DNA from: Eutreptiella sp. 'Long Island Sound 2002'
Lineage: Eukaryota; Euglenozoa; Euglenophyceae; Eutreptiales; Eutreptiaceae
Direction of reading: 5' to 3'
Assembly: GCA_964036045.1 (NCBI GenBank)
Contig: OZ038383.1
Location: 63,741,725-63,805,724 of the forward strand
Length of the DNA: 64,000 bases
In this document: positions 40,730 through 51,732 of the stretch, one piece after another
How positions within the stretch are numbered: the first letter of the stretch is position 1
How the letters are laid out: each line of letters opens with the position of its first letter
Notes under the pieces: model-generated
What the model was told of the DNA's origin: nothing
Databases searched by the model: none
What the model saw: the letters and a program-made list of their open reading frames with translations, nothing else
Translations under genes and position numbers: made by a program

Positions 40730-41271
40730 TCAAAGCCCATTGGCTGGTCCACTCTGGACCTTCACGTACCTCAGCACCCCCATGGCCGCCGAGTCCAGCG
40801 TGTCGATGCCCACGCCGTGTACATGTCCACGGCGTGTCCCATTTGCAGCCATAGCATGCTGGCCCCGCCATGTTCGTGCAGCATGGCCCAAGCCGCCGGG
40901 CCCCACGTCCACACCAAGGTCCCCGTCCCGAACACCCGCTGCGCAATATTCCTCTAAGAGGTGGGGGGGCGGGGGGCTCACCAGCCGTGCAACATTGGGA
41001 ATCCGCACGCCGCATCCAGGTCCCCCGCCAGCCCCATTTGATCCTTGTGCCCACATGAGACCACTAGCCGCTCCATCCCGGGGCCGGGCAAAAACACTTC
41101 CCCAATCTCAGCACCAGGCGCATCCACCCATCTACTCCTGCCGGGTCCACTGGTCCCATTTTGGGGGGTGGAATGGGCAATGCGGGTCACGCACAAACCT
41201 GAGGGGCACCGCCTAGTCCGTGGGCATGGCCAAAAATAGCAATGAGCGCATGCCGATCCGCGTGGGCTCAA
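40730..41271 (-). pseudogene. Unidentified minus-strand coding segments
   Basis: Frame 41271-40978 contains IAHSTPQNGTSGPGRSRWVD, APGAEIGEVFLPGPGMERLV and LAGDLDAACGFPMLHG. In another frame, GTGTLVWTWGPAAWAMLHEH and GGASMLWLQMGHAVDMYTAW follow. Balanced composition suggests broken coding sequence. It lies on the same strand as, and downstream of, the family A-type domains at 41.4 and 42.7 kb. No family recognised. Confidence 0.3.
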
Positions 41272-41414
41272 GCTCAGGTAACCCTAGTGGAGGTTCATTG
41301 CCCGAAGCCTCTATGGCACTTCCGGGCCCCGGTAGGGTTGGTACATCGCCGTCGTGCTCGACTGCAGGTGAATGGGTAACCTGATTTCCACCTTGGACAT
41401 CGCCCGCAAGCGGT

Positions 41415-41639
41415 TCACGGCCCGGAAGTCCTCCCTAGTTGTCGCCCGCAGGCAGTAGTGCCCGCATTTTCGCCGTGGTCAGTGCCCGCAGGTGGGCTGA
41501 GGCCTGTCTGTCCGCTATCGTTCTCGCCCCGGGGCTCTAGGCTGGGGCTGCCACTGCCCAGTACATCCTTCTCCTTCATGGAAAGGGGGACGGCATGAGC
41601 TATGGCATGTTCCTCCTCCGTCATGCCATGCTCATCCAC
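41415..41639 (-). pseudogene. Family A C-terminal domain, truncated fourth copy
   Basis: Reads MTEEEHAIAHAVPLSMKEKD, VLGSGSPSLEPRGENDSG and then diverges. It matches HAIAYAIP..ERDVVSLGSLSLEPQGD at 16.4 kb and the 43.2 kb copy. Only the first third of the domain is present. Confidence 0.45.
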
Positions 41640-42039
41640 CGTCTGGGTGGGGAGGCAGAGCCATCACACCGGATGACACCCCCCTGGAGAACCAGAATGT
41701 CCCCACAATCCATTGCAGCAACATTGATGCGGTGATGCCACGGGTAACCCCTATGCGTCCCCACCTAGAGCTCGGGTGCATGCGGTGGAGGCACAGGGTC
41801 ATCTAGGGGAACGTAGATGACGTATGGGGGTACCACACCCGTCGCATGGGCGAACCCTGCGGCCCAGGTGCAGTGCGCTGCCTCATACCCCCTCCACGGC
41901 TCGCACTCCTGAATGAGGACAATGCGGGGGTTTGTCAACATCTATGTCCCTGTTCCCATCCCATTACTTTTTGGACCTCGCCCACCAGACGCTTTGTCAC
42001 TTCCTCGGGCAGGGGTTTTGTACCGGTTCTTGCCCGGTA

Positions 42040-42610
42040 TCAGACACAGGGTGCCTCAATTGCACACTCAAGGCCCCGTTCCTCCACATTGTCCGCCGTT
42101 GGGTCCGGCAACCCTCGCAATGCATCGTACAGGGTGCTGCTCAGTACTTGCTTCAACACACCATACCCCGCCTGCCCTAGTTGCTCCAAGCCCATGGGAC
42201 CAATTGGAGAGTGCATGGGTGGGAGATTCGGGGTCTCGAGCATTGCCAACGCGGGCATCCCATAGCCGAGGGAATGGAAGAACTCGTGTCGTGTACAAGT
42301 ATTGATGTCCCACTTCTAGGTGGATTTTTACTTGCAAGGGTGTAGGTACCCCGGATACTGGGCCTTCCTTTTCCCAACGTTGGGTGTTAATAGAGTGGTA
42401 TGTGACGACGAAATGTGTCTTGCGGGTACTCAATGGGTCCTTCTTTGTCGGTTTAGGGAGAAGAATACCCTTATCGATGGTGTGCTCCATGACCCATTTT
42501 TTTCTGGGTCCGGCTGTGCACGCAGCCGTGGTCCTCAACACACTGTCCCGCTCAAACGCGGACAGCCTAATTGCCACAATGTAACTACGAGGCCTATTGA
42601 ATTTCGCCAA
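42040..42610 (-). pseudogene. Unidentified coding segment upstream of 41.6 kb domain
   Basis: Frame 42610-42068 reads RKKWVMEHTIDKGILLPKPT, KKDPLSTRKTHFVVTYHSIN and LQVKIHLEVGHQYLYTTRVL. It shifts to frame 42258-42040 (MLETPNLPPMHSPIGPMGLE, VLKQVLSSTLYDALRGLPDP) with a TGA at 42040-42042, after which YRARTGTKPLPEEVTKRLVG continues in frame. No family recognised. The region partly overlaps repeat segment S (42583-42760). Confidence 0.35.
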
Positions 42611-42760
42611 CTTGCTGCCAAATGCTGCCGGAATGGTGCGGATGTATTTTTTGTCACTACAACCTCAACTTTGGGTATTTGGGGCTCCTTTTTCTTTCAC
42701 ACAAAACCCAAATCCTTAAAAAAAAACCTCTCGTTTCATGCCGCAGGCACACATAACTTC
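42583..42760. repeat. Segment S, third copy of a family A non-coding piece
   Basis: GTAACTACGAGGCCTATTGA... GTTTCATGCCGCAGGC aligns with 7869-8060 and 11918-12095 in family A. In those copies, S is followed by 2 kb of other family A sequence before the C-terminal domain. Here the domain follows directly, so 2 kb is missing. Confidence 0.7.
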
Positions 42761-43270
42761 CTTCGTGGCCTTGTCAATTTCCACGAGGATGTGCAGCCGT
42801 GCGATCTGGCTGGCCGCCTGGGCCGATAACATTGTCTTTGCGCGAGGGTGGCAAATGAGCGTTGCCCCGGGATGGCAAATGGAAATACAAGTGTGCCAGA
42901 CTCCTCATTGACGCGGCAGAATTCAGTGGACTCCGCCGGGGGGAGCCACTGACGGTGGGCGTGGTGGGTGGGGCACCCTTTGGCCGACTCATCGGGGAGG
43001 GGCAAGTGTGGGTTGGCGAGGGGCGCCACGTGGAAGGTGGCAGTGGCGCCGTCTTGCGGGACGACCACATCACCCGAGTAGGGAACGTTGGGCTTCATCG
43101 CGATGGTGACGGGGAGATGTAGGCGGTGGAAAGAGGCGGGGATAACTTCCGGGGCTGGGCTGCCCGTGTCAAACTCCCCATGGGGCTCCGGGCTGGGACT
43201 GCCCAATGACAGTGCATCCTTCTCCTCCACGGTAAAGGGGGTGGCACATGTACCCTTTGTGAAAGGCCGG
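42736..43270 (-). pseudogene. Family A C-terminal domain, third copy
   Basis: Reads TPFTVEEKDALSLGSPSPEP, IPASFHRLHLPVTIAMKPNV, PYSGDVVVPQDGATATFHVA and LPDESAKGCPTHHAHRQWLP. Then, after a frame change, VFPFAIPGATLICHPRAKTM and EIDKATKEVMCACGMKREVF. It is upstream (in reading sense) of segment S and downstream of the transposase-like gene at 43.4-45.0 kb. Confidence 0.45.
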
Positions 43271-43445
43271 TAAGAGAACTTTACAATGGGGAGCGAAAAT
43301 CGCACCAAAATGAGTGCACAAATGAAGGATTCTTGCCGGAAACGACTATTTTCATAGAGTTCGATGGTAGCAATATTTTTGAAAATTCTAAAACAAACTG
43401 AAGTGCCCAGGGCCACCACGAGCCATGGTCGCATGTCCGCATCTC

Positions 43446-45055
43446 CTAGGCCCGCCGCTTGCAGATTCTGAACCACTGTGAGAAGACTTGTACATAGTTG
43501 AGGTCACTAAGTGCCCTCTTGTGGGCACGCCGTGCCACTTGCCGCATTGTCACGGGCCCTTGTCCACGCATGGACCTCTTGGTGACATCCCAGCCCGCTC
43601 GACGGAGGCTGTCATCTATGGTGTGGTTGTCAACCAGAACTTGTCGGCCTAGGCGGCCACGCAGGAGGCTTAGGCACCCGCCATTGCGCAGCATGCGCTT
43701 TAGCCTACGGTGGCCGCCTTCCATGGCAACACATGAAAATTTGGAGAGGATTTGCCACTTGCGGGCAAAGAAATACATGTGGTCAATCCAAAAATGTGAC
43801 CACAGCAACTTAGGCCGCTGTAACACTTATGTGGCCTTGCCAATTCTTATACTACATTTGCGTAGCCTTCCTACCTTCCCCCGAGAGAGCCAATCCATTT
43901 GCCATGCATACACGCACATCTGGGCAAAGAGGTCCAACCACTCCCTACAAACATCACCCCATAGTTTGCCCCCCACCCGCTTGTTGTTCATCCCCCCCTC
44001 CTCAAGGCATGTTGTAATGAGTGCCTACCACCGCCGGGGGCGCATGAATTGCACAGCCGCGGCACACTCCAACCTAACCTTTCCCTTCCCGTTTGCCTTG
44101 TCAGTGTTCAACCTCCCCTCTGTTACTGTCTTCACTTGAATGCGGGCGACATCTAGAATGGGCTGAAACAAATTGCGCACAACGACAGCCGCAGACTAGC
44201 CCGTTGCCGCCTCCACTACGTCACGCATGCCCGAGATACCACATATAGTGACATGCAGCAACCCGTGGAACCCGTAGTCCAGAATGCGGCAGTCAGCTGC
44301 AACGTGTCGATATATCGCTCCAATTGGAAGCACCACATCCCACCAGCCGTCGATGGTGTCATCCAAGCCCAAGTTGGCAACATATTGTGCCCTATTGCAC
44401 CCGCACATCCAACACATGGAGGCTTAAGGAGCCTCGGCTTTCCTACTCTTGCAATTGGCCATGAAAATTTGTGCCTGGCCATCGGCACACTAGAAAAAAA
44501 AAAGGGTTTCACTGTCGGAACCGCTGGTATCCTGAAATACAGCCTTACTTGTGTCCCACAATGGTTGGTCGACGTCCTCTTCCTGGGCGGCCGCGTACAA
44601 CGTGGCCCACTCCTCACTACGCCTTAGTAGCCACAAGCTAGAAAGTTGGTCGGGGCTGCTTTTTCTCAAAGCGCGCAATGGACGTACAATGCCTCATGGC
44701 GTGATGTACCATCCACGGCAATCGGCATCCAATGTAGTCTGGGATCGCCGGGTTGTTGGACGTGGACAATGTGGACCGATCGACAACTATATAGGTGCTG
44801 CAACCGCTTTGGTAACAGGCAAACGGCACCATAGAGCTCGACACCCTCACCCGTCGTGGCAACAGAGGCCTCCGAAGCAGGTTGTGCAGGCTGCTGCATT
44901 GTGGCCCACATATCCTCCCAGGGTACACCTTCGACTAGATGAGTACTGAGGTACTGCGCCTCGGTCCTCCATAGATGGAGTGACCGAGTAGATGGAGTGA
45001 CCGGTCTTCTCCTACAGGGATGGCGCCGTAGGGTTTGCACCCCCCCCCCCCCCAC
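43446..45055 (-). pseudogene. Candidate D-D-E transposase, decayed
   Basis: In order on the minus strand: HLVEGVPWEDMWATMQQPAQ, WLLRRSEEWATLYAAAQEED, then CADGQAQIFMANCKSRKAEA (about 44490-44430) with SMCWMCGCNRAQYVANLGLD, a C-x2-C-x-C zinc-like cluster. DDTIDGWWDVVLPIGAIYRH and ADCRILDYGFHGLLHVTICG follow at 44.30-44.25 kb. Frame 43826-43446 gives HFWIDHMYFFARKWQILSKF, SCVAMEGGHRRLKRMLRNGG and VDNHTIDDSLRRAGWDVTKR. Asp in CADGQ, Asp in ADCRILD and Glu in MEGGHRRLK are in the right order for a DDE nuclease. Stops and frame changes separate the blocks. Superfamily unassigned. Confidence 0.48.
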
Positions 45056-45552
45056 ACGCGGCTACCGGCGTGAACATGATCTGGCCCGTGTCAGGCAAGT
45101 GTTGCACCGTGTAGGGTGCACCTAGCTCCCGTGAGACGACGTCTTCAAACGACTGGAGTCAGCGTGCCTTGTGCTGTCTGGACTTGATATGGGAGAATGG
45201 GCTCCTTCCCTTGCCTGGACTGCCACTGGGCATGAGAATAACACAACACTGCCAAGAAACAGGTGGTAGAACATTGCAGGTCACTTCATATTGTGCAGCG
45301 TGGAGCCTACGGCACCTTGTAGCGGACTCCAAGTGCAACTCACAACCATCCGGAAATGCACAACAAAGTTAACCGAAAATTCTTCCAAAAATCACAATTG
45401 TCTGAAACGCTGAGTTAGAGGTCCCGGTGCATCGGTGCATGAATCGCGCAAAACTAGCGTGATTTTCGCAATATTGTTCACAAATGTAGTGTACAAATGT
45501 CGCAATCTTCGCGACATTGTTCCAAATGGAACACACAACGGTTAGAAGGACG

Positions 45553-46543
45553 CTACGGGGAATCGTGGCTCCCACTGCTGCCCGTCCCTGATCCCGCAGG
45601 GGTGTAGGCAGCCTTTACCATGTTCTCCACGGGGTACTTGGAGGCCACATCCGCATGGGCTGACATTGTCTTCCCATAGTCGGGGAGGACATTTTCCAGA
45701 GTGGGCCCCCCGCCCGGTTGCTGCGACAAGAACAGTCGCACCGTAGAACCCAACGCGGACAGCTGGCCCTTGGCGGCCTCAGCCTGCTGCCGCCATTCCT
45801 GCGCAGCACCAAAGCACCCGTCTGGGCATTGGGACGAGCCACAACTGCAGTCGAGGAAGGTGGCTGGGCAGCCTGGGCGGCAGAGACATCCCAAGCGCTG
45901 CTCGAGGGAATGCCCTCTTGGGGAGGAAAATGGACGCGACAGGTACAAACCGTTTGTACTTGCGAGCATCGGTATGCATTGAGACTTGGTGTGGCTTCCA
46001 TGTGGGGATGGAGTTGAACGAAAACCCAACCTTGCAGTGCCCAACTGCAATTATGTCCTTCCCCTTGGGGTTTGGCTAACCCGGGTTTTTAGCAATCGCC
46101 GTACTGTCTCGTCTATGTCCGGGCTGGCATAACTCAACACCAGCAATCGGCGCATCAAGGAAGGTCCCATCCCATAGGTCGCCACGCAGAGCTTTACGGC
46201 CACAGTAGGCACCCAGGATGGTAACGAACTCTGGCATGTCAACCCCCGTCATACCACAAGCATCTGCAAATTTGATGAGTTGATCATCGGTGATGCCAGC
46301 TTCGGCAATAGCTTCCCATTGCGTCACCATCCAGTGGTCAATCTCCTCAACGTGGGATCCAGAGCGCGCAAGCGCCGGGTAGGCAGTGTGGCTCCAGCGG
46401 GCAAACGCTTGACGCGCTTGGTGTGCCGCAGGTGACTGAAGGAAGGTCGGGGCTGCCGGGTCAGTGGGCGGTACCTGGGTAGCCGTTTGGACACTGTCCA
46501 TGGGCAAGTCACCCGCAGTGTCTGGTTGAGTTTGTGACATCAT
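45553..46543 (-). pseudogene. Unidentified gene with an in-frame TAG
   Basis: ATG at 46543 opens MMSQTQPDTAGDLPMDSVQT, followed by ARWSHTAYPALARSGSHVEE, MVTQWEAIAEAGITDDQLIK, FADACGMTGVDMPEFVTILG and GDLWDGTFLDAPIAGVELCQ. After a TAG at 46076-46078, the same frame continues PNPKGKDIIAVGHCKVGFSF and VSMHTDARKYKRFVPVASIF. It then shifts to WRQQAEAAKGQLSALGSTVR and ends GSGTGSSGSHDSP at 45553. The first 155 residues are helical and soluble. It precedes the candidate transposase on the same strand and could be a partner gene of that element. Confidence 0.45.
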
Positions 46544-46610
46544 CCTGTTGGACCAGGGTGGTCCGGCAACAAATTGCAACTGAATACAATACAATTCAAT
46601 ACATTACATA

Positions 46611-46928
46611 CTATTCGAAAACTTTTATTTGCTCGCACCGCTCGCAAACACAAGGTCGAAGTGCAACTGTCGATTTGAAAGATTGTTGGTAGTTGGGGGA
46701 TTCTGGGAACTGTGTTCCTCGCACATGATTATAAAACGCGTGAGATTTCCCGTTGGAATTGGTACACTCTGGGGCTTTTGGGGGGCTTGCAACTTCACTT
46801 TGAGGGACCACCGGCTGTTGTGAAGAACAAAACCACAAATCCCTCATGAGACGAGTCTGCGGTGTTACGTACTGGCCGCACTTCATGCAGTTCATGGTGG
46901 TCTTCCACAGCTTTGTGGAATCCATCAT
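46611..46928 (-). CDS. Small protein with two CxxC pairs
   Basis: ATG at 46928 gives a 105-residue frame: MMDSTKLWKTTMNCMKCGQY, VTPQTRLMRDLWFCSSQQPV, a Ser/Pro linker and RPCVCERCEQIKVFE at the end. Two C-x2-C pairs about 80 residues apart (CMKC, CERC) could form one zinc site. It lies 68 bp upstream (in plus coordinates) of the ATG at 46543 on the same strand. Function unknown. It could instead be an exon of a larger gene. Confidence 0.35.
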   Translation of the reverse strand: MMDSTKLWKTTMNCMKCGQYVTPQTRLMRDLWFCSSQQPVVPQSEVASPPKAPECTNSNGKSHAFYNHVRGTQFPESPNYQQSFKSTVALRPCVCERCEQIKVFE

Positions 46929-47049
46929 CCTTGGCTTGGTTTTCAGTCTCAGAAAGACCAAGAGGTTGCTGCAGCCTCACCTTAAGCTTGCAGCATTGGT
47001 TGTCCTGCCCGCCCTCCATGTCCTGACCTTCAAACTATGTCCATTGCGG

Positions 47050-49318
47050 ATCATTCACAGATCATTCACTGCAGGGCTACCATTGTGGCTCCCCAGCGCT
47101 GCACCCCTGCCAGTCCTTTCTCATTGCAATACACAGAACTGAAATCTTCCGCAGAATGTCCAATCAGCGAAACGGCAGCATAGAGCACGCAAAGACACGA
47201 GGAAAGCGGACCCGAACGGAGCAATGGGTGACTGTTCACGGCTCCATGATAAACCAGCAGACGAAATGTTGAACAGAGACTAAACGCCTCTCTGTGTGCA
47301 CAGCAATTACCGGTTCTCTACGTGAAAACTGCTATTGTGCAAATCCAAGCCATGCCTGCATCTTTGACTACCTCTGCTTGTAACCCCCAACACACACACA
47401 CACACACACACACACAAATCTAGCCTCAGGGTCGAGGCAGCCTCAACAGCCCCCCTCCCCCCTCTTACACCTGCGCAACTCCCCCCTCCAACTACCAAAT
47501 GCTAACATGCGAGCTTGCGGAAACAATGATATGAACAATGCAATATTCGCAACCACCTCGCCAGTCCTCACGCTCAGCTGTGTGCACACACCACCACAAG
47601 CATGTGGGCGTTGTGCAAGCATGCACAGCAGCGTGTTGTGCATGTGGCATGCAGGCATCGCCAATTGCATCACATGATACTTCCTTTCCAAGAAGCTACC
47701 ATTGTACATTTAGTTACTTCGGCGCAACAAGGTAAATGGCGGAGATTTGTTGGACGAGTGCGAAGTTGCTGCGGTCCGTGGATTCCATGGATTGCAGCCT
47801 CGCCACCCCTCAACCCAGCTTTGCAGATTCTAGAAACACGGCCGGTCAACCAACAGCACATCCCCGAAATAATTTTCCCCATCACAGTTCTTCGCAGCCT
47901 ACCCCTTGACCACCCTTTTGGAATAGTTGGTTTTTTTTTCATTGGTTTCAATGTAAGATGCAGCGTCTTACAAAAGCTCCAGGAACCACAATTCAGCTGA
48001 GTTCCGCTCTTGTGGGGGAAAGTGGATGTGATGGGGTCGGGAAAACGGGTCAACGTCAAAAGTAGCCCAAAGGAACAAACCAGTAGTGTGTGTCGCAAAA
48101 AAAAAGTCACGCTCAAGATTTCTTGATGCAATGTTGATGCCCCACCGCTTAATCAATCTCAGGATCACACTTTCGACCGGCCCTCTCGGGAACCCCTCCC
48201 CGTTTGCACAACAGCTCCCTCATACTAACAAAACATTTTGCAAAATCGACACAGTCAAAGTTTCTCACCTCCTTGTTTGGTGCATCAAGAATGTTCCCTA
48301 TCCAAAAGTATCTGAGCTCAAGGTACCACATCTATATTGCCCTTGCCTTTTGGCCTCTTCCAGCCAGTTTGCTGGTAAACATACGAACGCTATACCCCCA
48401 CGAAATGGGTTCAATGTTCACCACATAATTTCCTCCATCAGAAATCCACTTTCCCATGGAGCGGCGGGTATTCGGAGCAAATTACCTGACAATGGGGCGA
48501 TCCCAAGCGTTGTGGGTGACATCCATGGCCTCCTTGCCACATGGACACTTGCCTCGGAAGTGTACACGGAAGACCGTGCAATGGCATCTTAGAAAGTGCG
48601 GCTGTCATTGGACAGGAGCACGACTTCCCAGCACCATGGCGGCGTCCTTGTTTGTTTCAAGCTGTATCGTTTCGCAAGCGGGGTGTTCTCCTTACCGTAG
48701 TGCTCGCTATGCTATCGCGTATGGAGCTGCGCCATCCACGGCTTGCAGCGGCTGGCAGTCTGTGTAGCCTCCCCCTTCCCCCCTTCCAGCTGGCATGGGG
48801 GTGGCGCACCCCCAACACCCCAAAACCTGTAGAATGGATGGCGGCTATGGAAAGCCATATTGGCCCTTCCTAATGTTGCTGCAGGGGGGTGGGGGCATGT
48901 TGGAATGTTGACAGTCATCCTGCTCCAATTGTAGCCCCTACATCATCCACGCCCAAGCATTTTACAACATACTCTTACTACGAAGGCTTGACTTGACTGC
49001 TAGCTGTGGCTCGCCAGCCCGTCATGGACATCACGCACGTCAAAGACAGTGAGTGCAGCTCCCAGGTACTCTTTGTGCTCAAAGGATTTAGGGGAGATGG
49101 TATGCACAATCAAGGATGCATATATTATAACACACAACAAGGCAAAGAACCCAGTGCTTGCAATAGAAGCCCCTCCCCCTTCCAACACACACACAGAATA
49201 AGAGGTTAGGGATTGGCCACAAGATGAATACGACGCAAAGGACAAGAAATCCAGTGATATCTAGTGCACGACGCATAAAACATACCCAGTCATGCCAAAT
49301 TTTACATCCCAGTGCAGG
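47050..49318. other. No gene assigned; (CA)n microsatellite at 47391-47416
   Basis: Frames on both strands are short and without motifs. A perfect CA repeat runs from 47391 to 47416. The plus frame 48086-48592 (168 aa) and the minus frame 48331-48149 (FWIGNILDAPNKEVRNFDCV) overlap antisense and neither is convincing. The IMP2 gene ends at 49319 on the minus strand, so part of this may be its 3' untranslated region. Confidence 0.4.
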
Positions 49319-50029
49319 CTACACTTGCTCTTGGGGTGGGCACCCGGCATCCACTGGCATGGTGGGTGGCACCACTGGCTCCGAAGGAAGCACTGAAGGC
49401 ATTATGTGGTCATGTGTGTGAAGGGCCGTTGACTCTTCTGGTGGTTGTGCAGCATGCAGCACATCCTCAGCGGGATCGTGTTCCTCCTCGAAAGGCGACA
49501 CGTAACGATTCCGTGGAACTTTACTGTGTAACCAGCGCCAACTACTAAAGGGCCAAACCACACAAGGGACGTACGCAGAAACCAATCCAAGAGGCACCGC
49601 TCCATAGGTATTGCTATCAATGGCCACACTATGATTGTCCCCCTCAATCCAACAATGGCCTGGAGGAACCGTCTCGAGGCCACGAGTGTCTGTCCGTAGC
49701 ACATCAGGGTACAATCCGATGACCCGTTTGATGATCATTTGGGTCTCGTCCTCGGGATCCACCAACGCATACACCTTGCCGCGCTCCACTTTCTGAAGAT
49801 CTTTGATGGCCCACTTGTTCATTAAAACCCATTCCGAGAAGTCACCGCATGGATTCAAGGTGGGTTGCATAGATTGACCCTTTACAGCTGCGAGCCAAAC
49901 GTAATTTTGGATCAAGTCTGGCAAAACATAATAACCCACGAGGAATGAGCCCACCACTTCTCCCACCATGAGCGCAGACACACCCCTACATTGTTGCAAA
50001 CGTAATGCTTGAGCCACCCTTGATGCCAT
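49319..50029 (-). CDS. IMP2: Mitochondrial inner membrane protease subunit 2 (signal peptidase S26 family)
   Basis: 236 residues. Residues 20-48 contain a hydrophobic segment (VGEVVGSFLVGYYVLPDLIQ) that would anchor it in the inner membrane. The catalytic Ser box is GQSMQPTLNP (Ser53) and the general-base Lys lies in MIIKRVIGL (Lys101). Box E is HCWIEGDNHSVAIDSNTYGA (125-144), followed by VPLGLV. IMP2 with IMP1 removes sorting peptides from proteins delivered to the intermembrane space. Family members are usually about 170-190 residues. Here a Glu/Pro/His-rich tail of about 55 residues follows the core. I chose the Met at 50029 because the upstream in-frame extension looks non-coding. No intron or frame break, unlike everything around it. 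Confidence 0.88.
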   Translation of the reverse strand: MASRVAQALRLQQCRGVSALMVGEVVGSFLVGYYVLPDLIQNYVWLAAVKGQSMQPTLNPCGDFSEWVLMNKWAIKDLQKVERGKVYALVDPEDETQMIIKRVIGLYPDVLRTDTRGLETVPPGHCWIEGDNHSVAIDSNTYGAVPLGLVSAYVPCVVWPFSSWRWLHSKVPRNRYVSPFEEEHDPAEDVLHAAQPPEESTALHTHDHIMPSVLPSEPVVPPTMPVDAGCPPQEQV

Positions 50030-51522
50030 TGATGGTGTGCACAACACCAAAAACACCTTTCGACAAGGAAAATTGCTCTCGTAGAATTCAAAGAGATCAG
50101 AACCCCAGAGTAATGGAGCACGGAAATGCGACAACGCAATGCTCTGAACAGCATTTCCATGCATTTTGTTTCCATGCACATGGTACCACATGTTGCACCA
50201 CGCCCGTGAACAAGCTCCTTTCCATGAACCATCGTGTTAGGCAAGCACAACTATTCAAGGAGTTTGTTGGAGTGAATGCAACCAAAGGCACGAAGAAAGC
50301 AAGGAAAGCTACTCGCCAATGCATCAGAGGCTGCGAGAGAGTCAACATCAAGAAGGTCTGCACATTGCAAATCAGGAATGGGTGACTACATATGTTTCAT
50401 ACCTGAGCTGGCTTCCTCTCTAGCGACTCCAACCTTTAGGTTTTCTGTTCAAACATACTGCCACTGCAACCTGGGGTTAGGAAACCCACCATGCCAACCC
50501 ACACAAAAGGCACGATACCTGCTCACCCGTTGAAGTTTGTCTTGTGATGCTCCATTTGTACACCAACCGCCCCACCTTTCGTATTTTGCCAGCCTCAGAA
50601 GCATATGCCCCCCCTCCCACCATCCTTTTGTCCACGAAACCTCAGTGGGAACGAAGGGAGAAGGGAAGGCTTGTGGACTTTTGTCACATCAAGTAGTCAA
50701 CAACCAAGGATGGGGCTTGTGCAGTATGTTGAGTGCAAAACACAAGCTCTGGTCAAGAATATGACATGTCAAGTTCAGGGGGGGGGGGGGAGAAAAAAAT
50801 TTTGATCCCGGGTGGGATGTTTTTTTCGGGGGGGACCCCCCCTAGGCCGGGGGGTGGGAGGTACAAAAAAAATGGGTCCTACAGAAAAAACTTTTTTCTT
50901 CCCATGTCACACGTGCCACACATAATCACGGTGTTCCCAGCGCATAACATGCCTTTGGCACTCATTGGCATTCCTCTATTTGGCTATTCGGGGTTCTAGC
51001 CCATGTCCAACATGCCATTTGCGACATGTAGCTGTCACTGGCCCCTTTGCCATAGCATGCTTCATAGCACAATGGTACGAACCAACAAACATCGTGCACT
51101 GCCGACACAGGTGGTATTTATGTTTAAGGGCACAAAGGCCCCTGAGCACTCCCAGCTACGCATCGTGACGTAGCACCCCACCCTAGCCTGTTGTTGGCGG
51201 TAAGAGAGAACCCGGGCATGGGTACAATCGCCCGTCATGGCCGTTTAGTAGGTGTCCAAGTCTACCGTGGACCCCGTGACGTCAATCTTCCGACCCGGGC
51301 ATTCTGGTTTCCTTGCCATTGTGTAGATGTCCATTACAGTGCTAGGTGATGGACCCCGCGTGGTTCGAATGGCTCGTCCTGGCCGCTCAATGGGTGCCCC
51401 ATGTCCGTTGTGGGCGCCACAATGCCCATCTTTCAACCCCGTCGTTTCACTTTACACTGCCAAACCATGGACACGCCGCAGCTGTGGTGCCAAGATATGG
51501 CACCTGCCCCAAAATGACCCAG
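50030..51522. other. IMP2 upstream region and unassigned sequence
   Basis: No coding segment recognised. Contains a G-run region at 50776-50790 and 50829-50860 with GGGTGGGATG and CCCCCCTAGGCCGGGG blocks. The first few hundred bases (50030-50400) should include the IMP2 promoter, but I see no clear TATA or other element. Confidence 0.35.
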
Positions 51523-51592
51523 TCACACAATGGAGATCCAAGCCGGTTCACACAATGGAGATCCAAGCCGGTTCACACAATGGAGATCCAAA
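51523..51592. repeat. Tandem 25-bp repeat, nearly three copies
   Basis: TCACACAATGGAGATCCAAG plus CCGGT, at 51523-51547, 51548-51572 and 51573-51592 (last copy partial). Copies are identical where they overlap. Confidence 0.85.
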
Positions 51593-51732
51593 TTAGCTCA
51601 CAAGAGTTTTGCCGGAATCCCTTCTACATTACCTGGCCTTTGTCTTCTTTCGAGCAGTATCTTTAACAGAAGGCGTACGTTTAGCCGAGTAGGCCTTCTT
51701 TGTGGTGCACTTTTCCTGTGAGCTACTAGCAT

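Noticed and set aside
46064-46080. 2A-like NPG at the TAG of the 46 kb gene (KNPG-stop-P)
   Set aside because: No preceding DxE motif. The similarity to NPGP across the stop is by chance.
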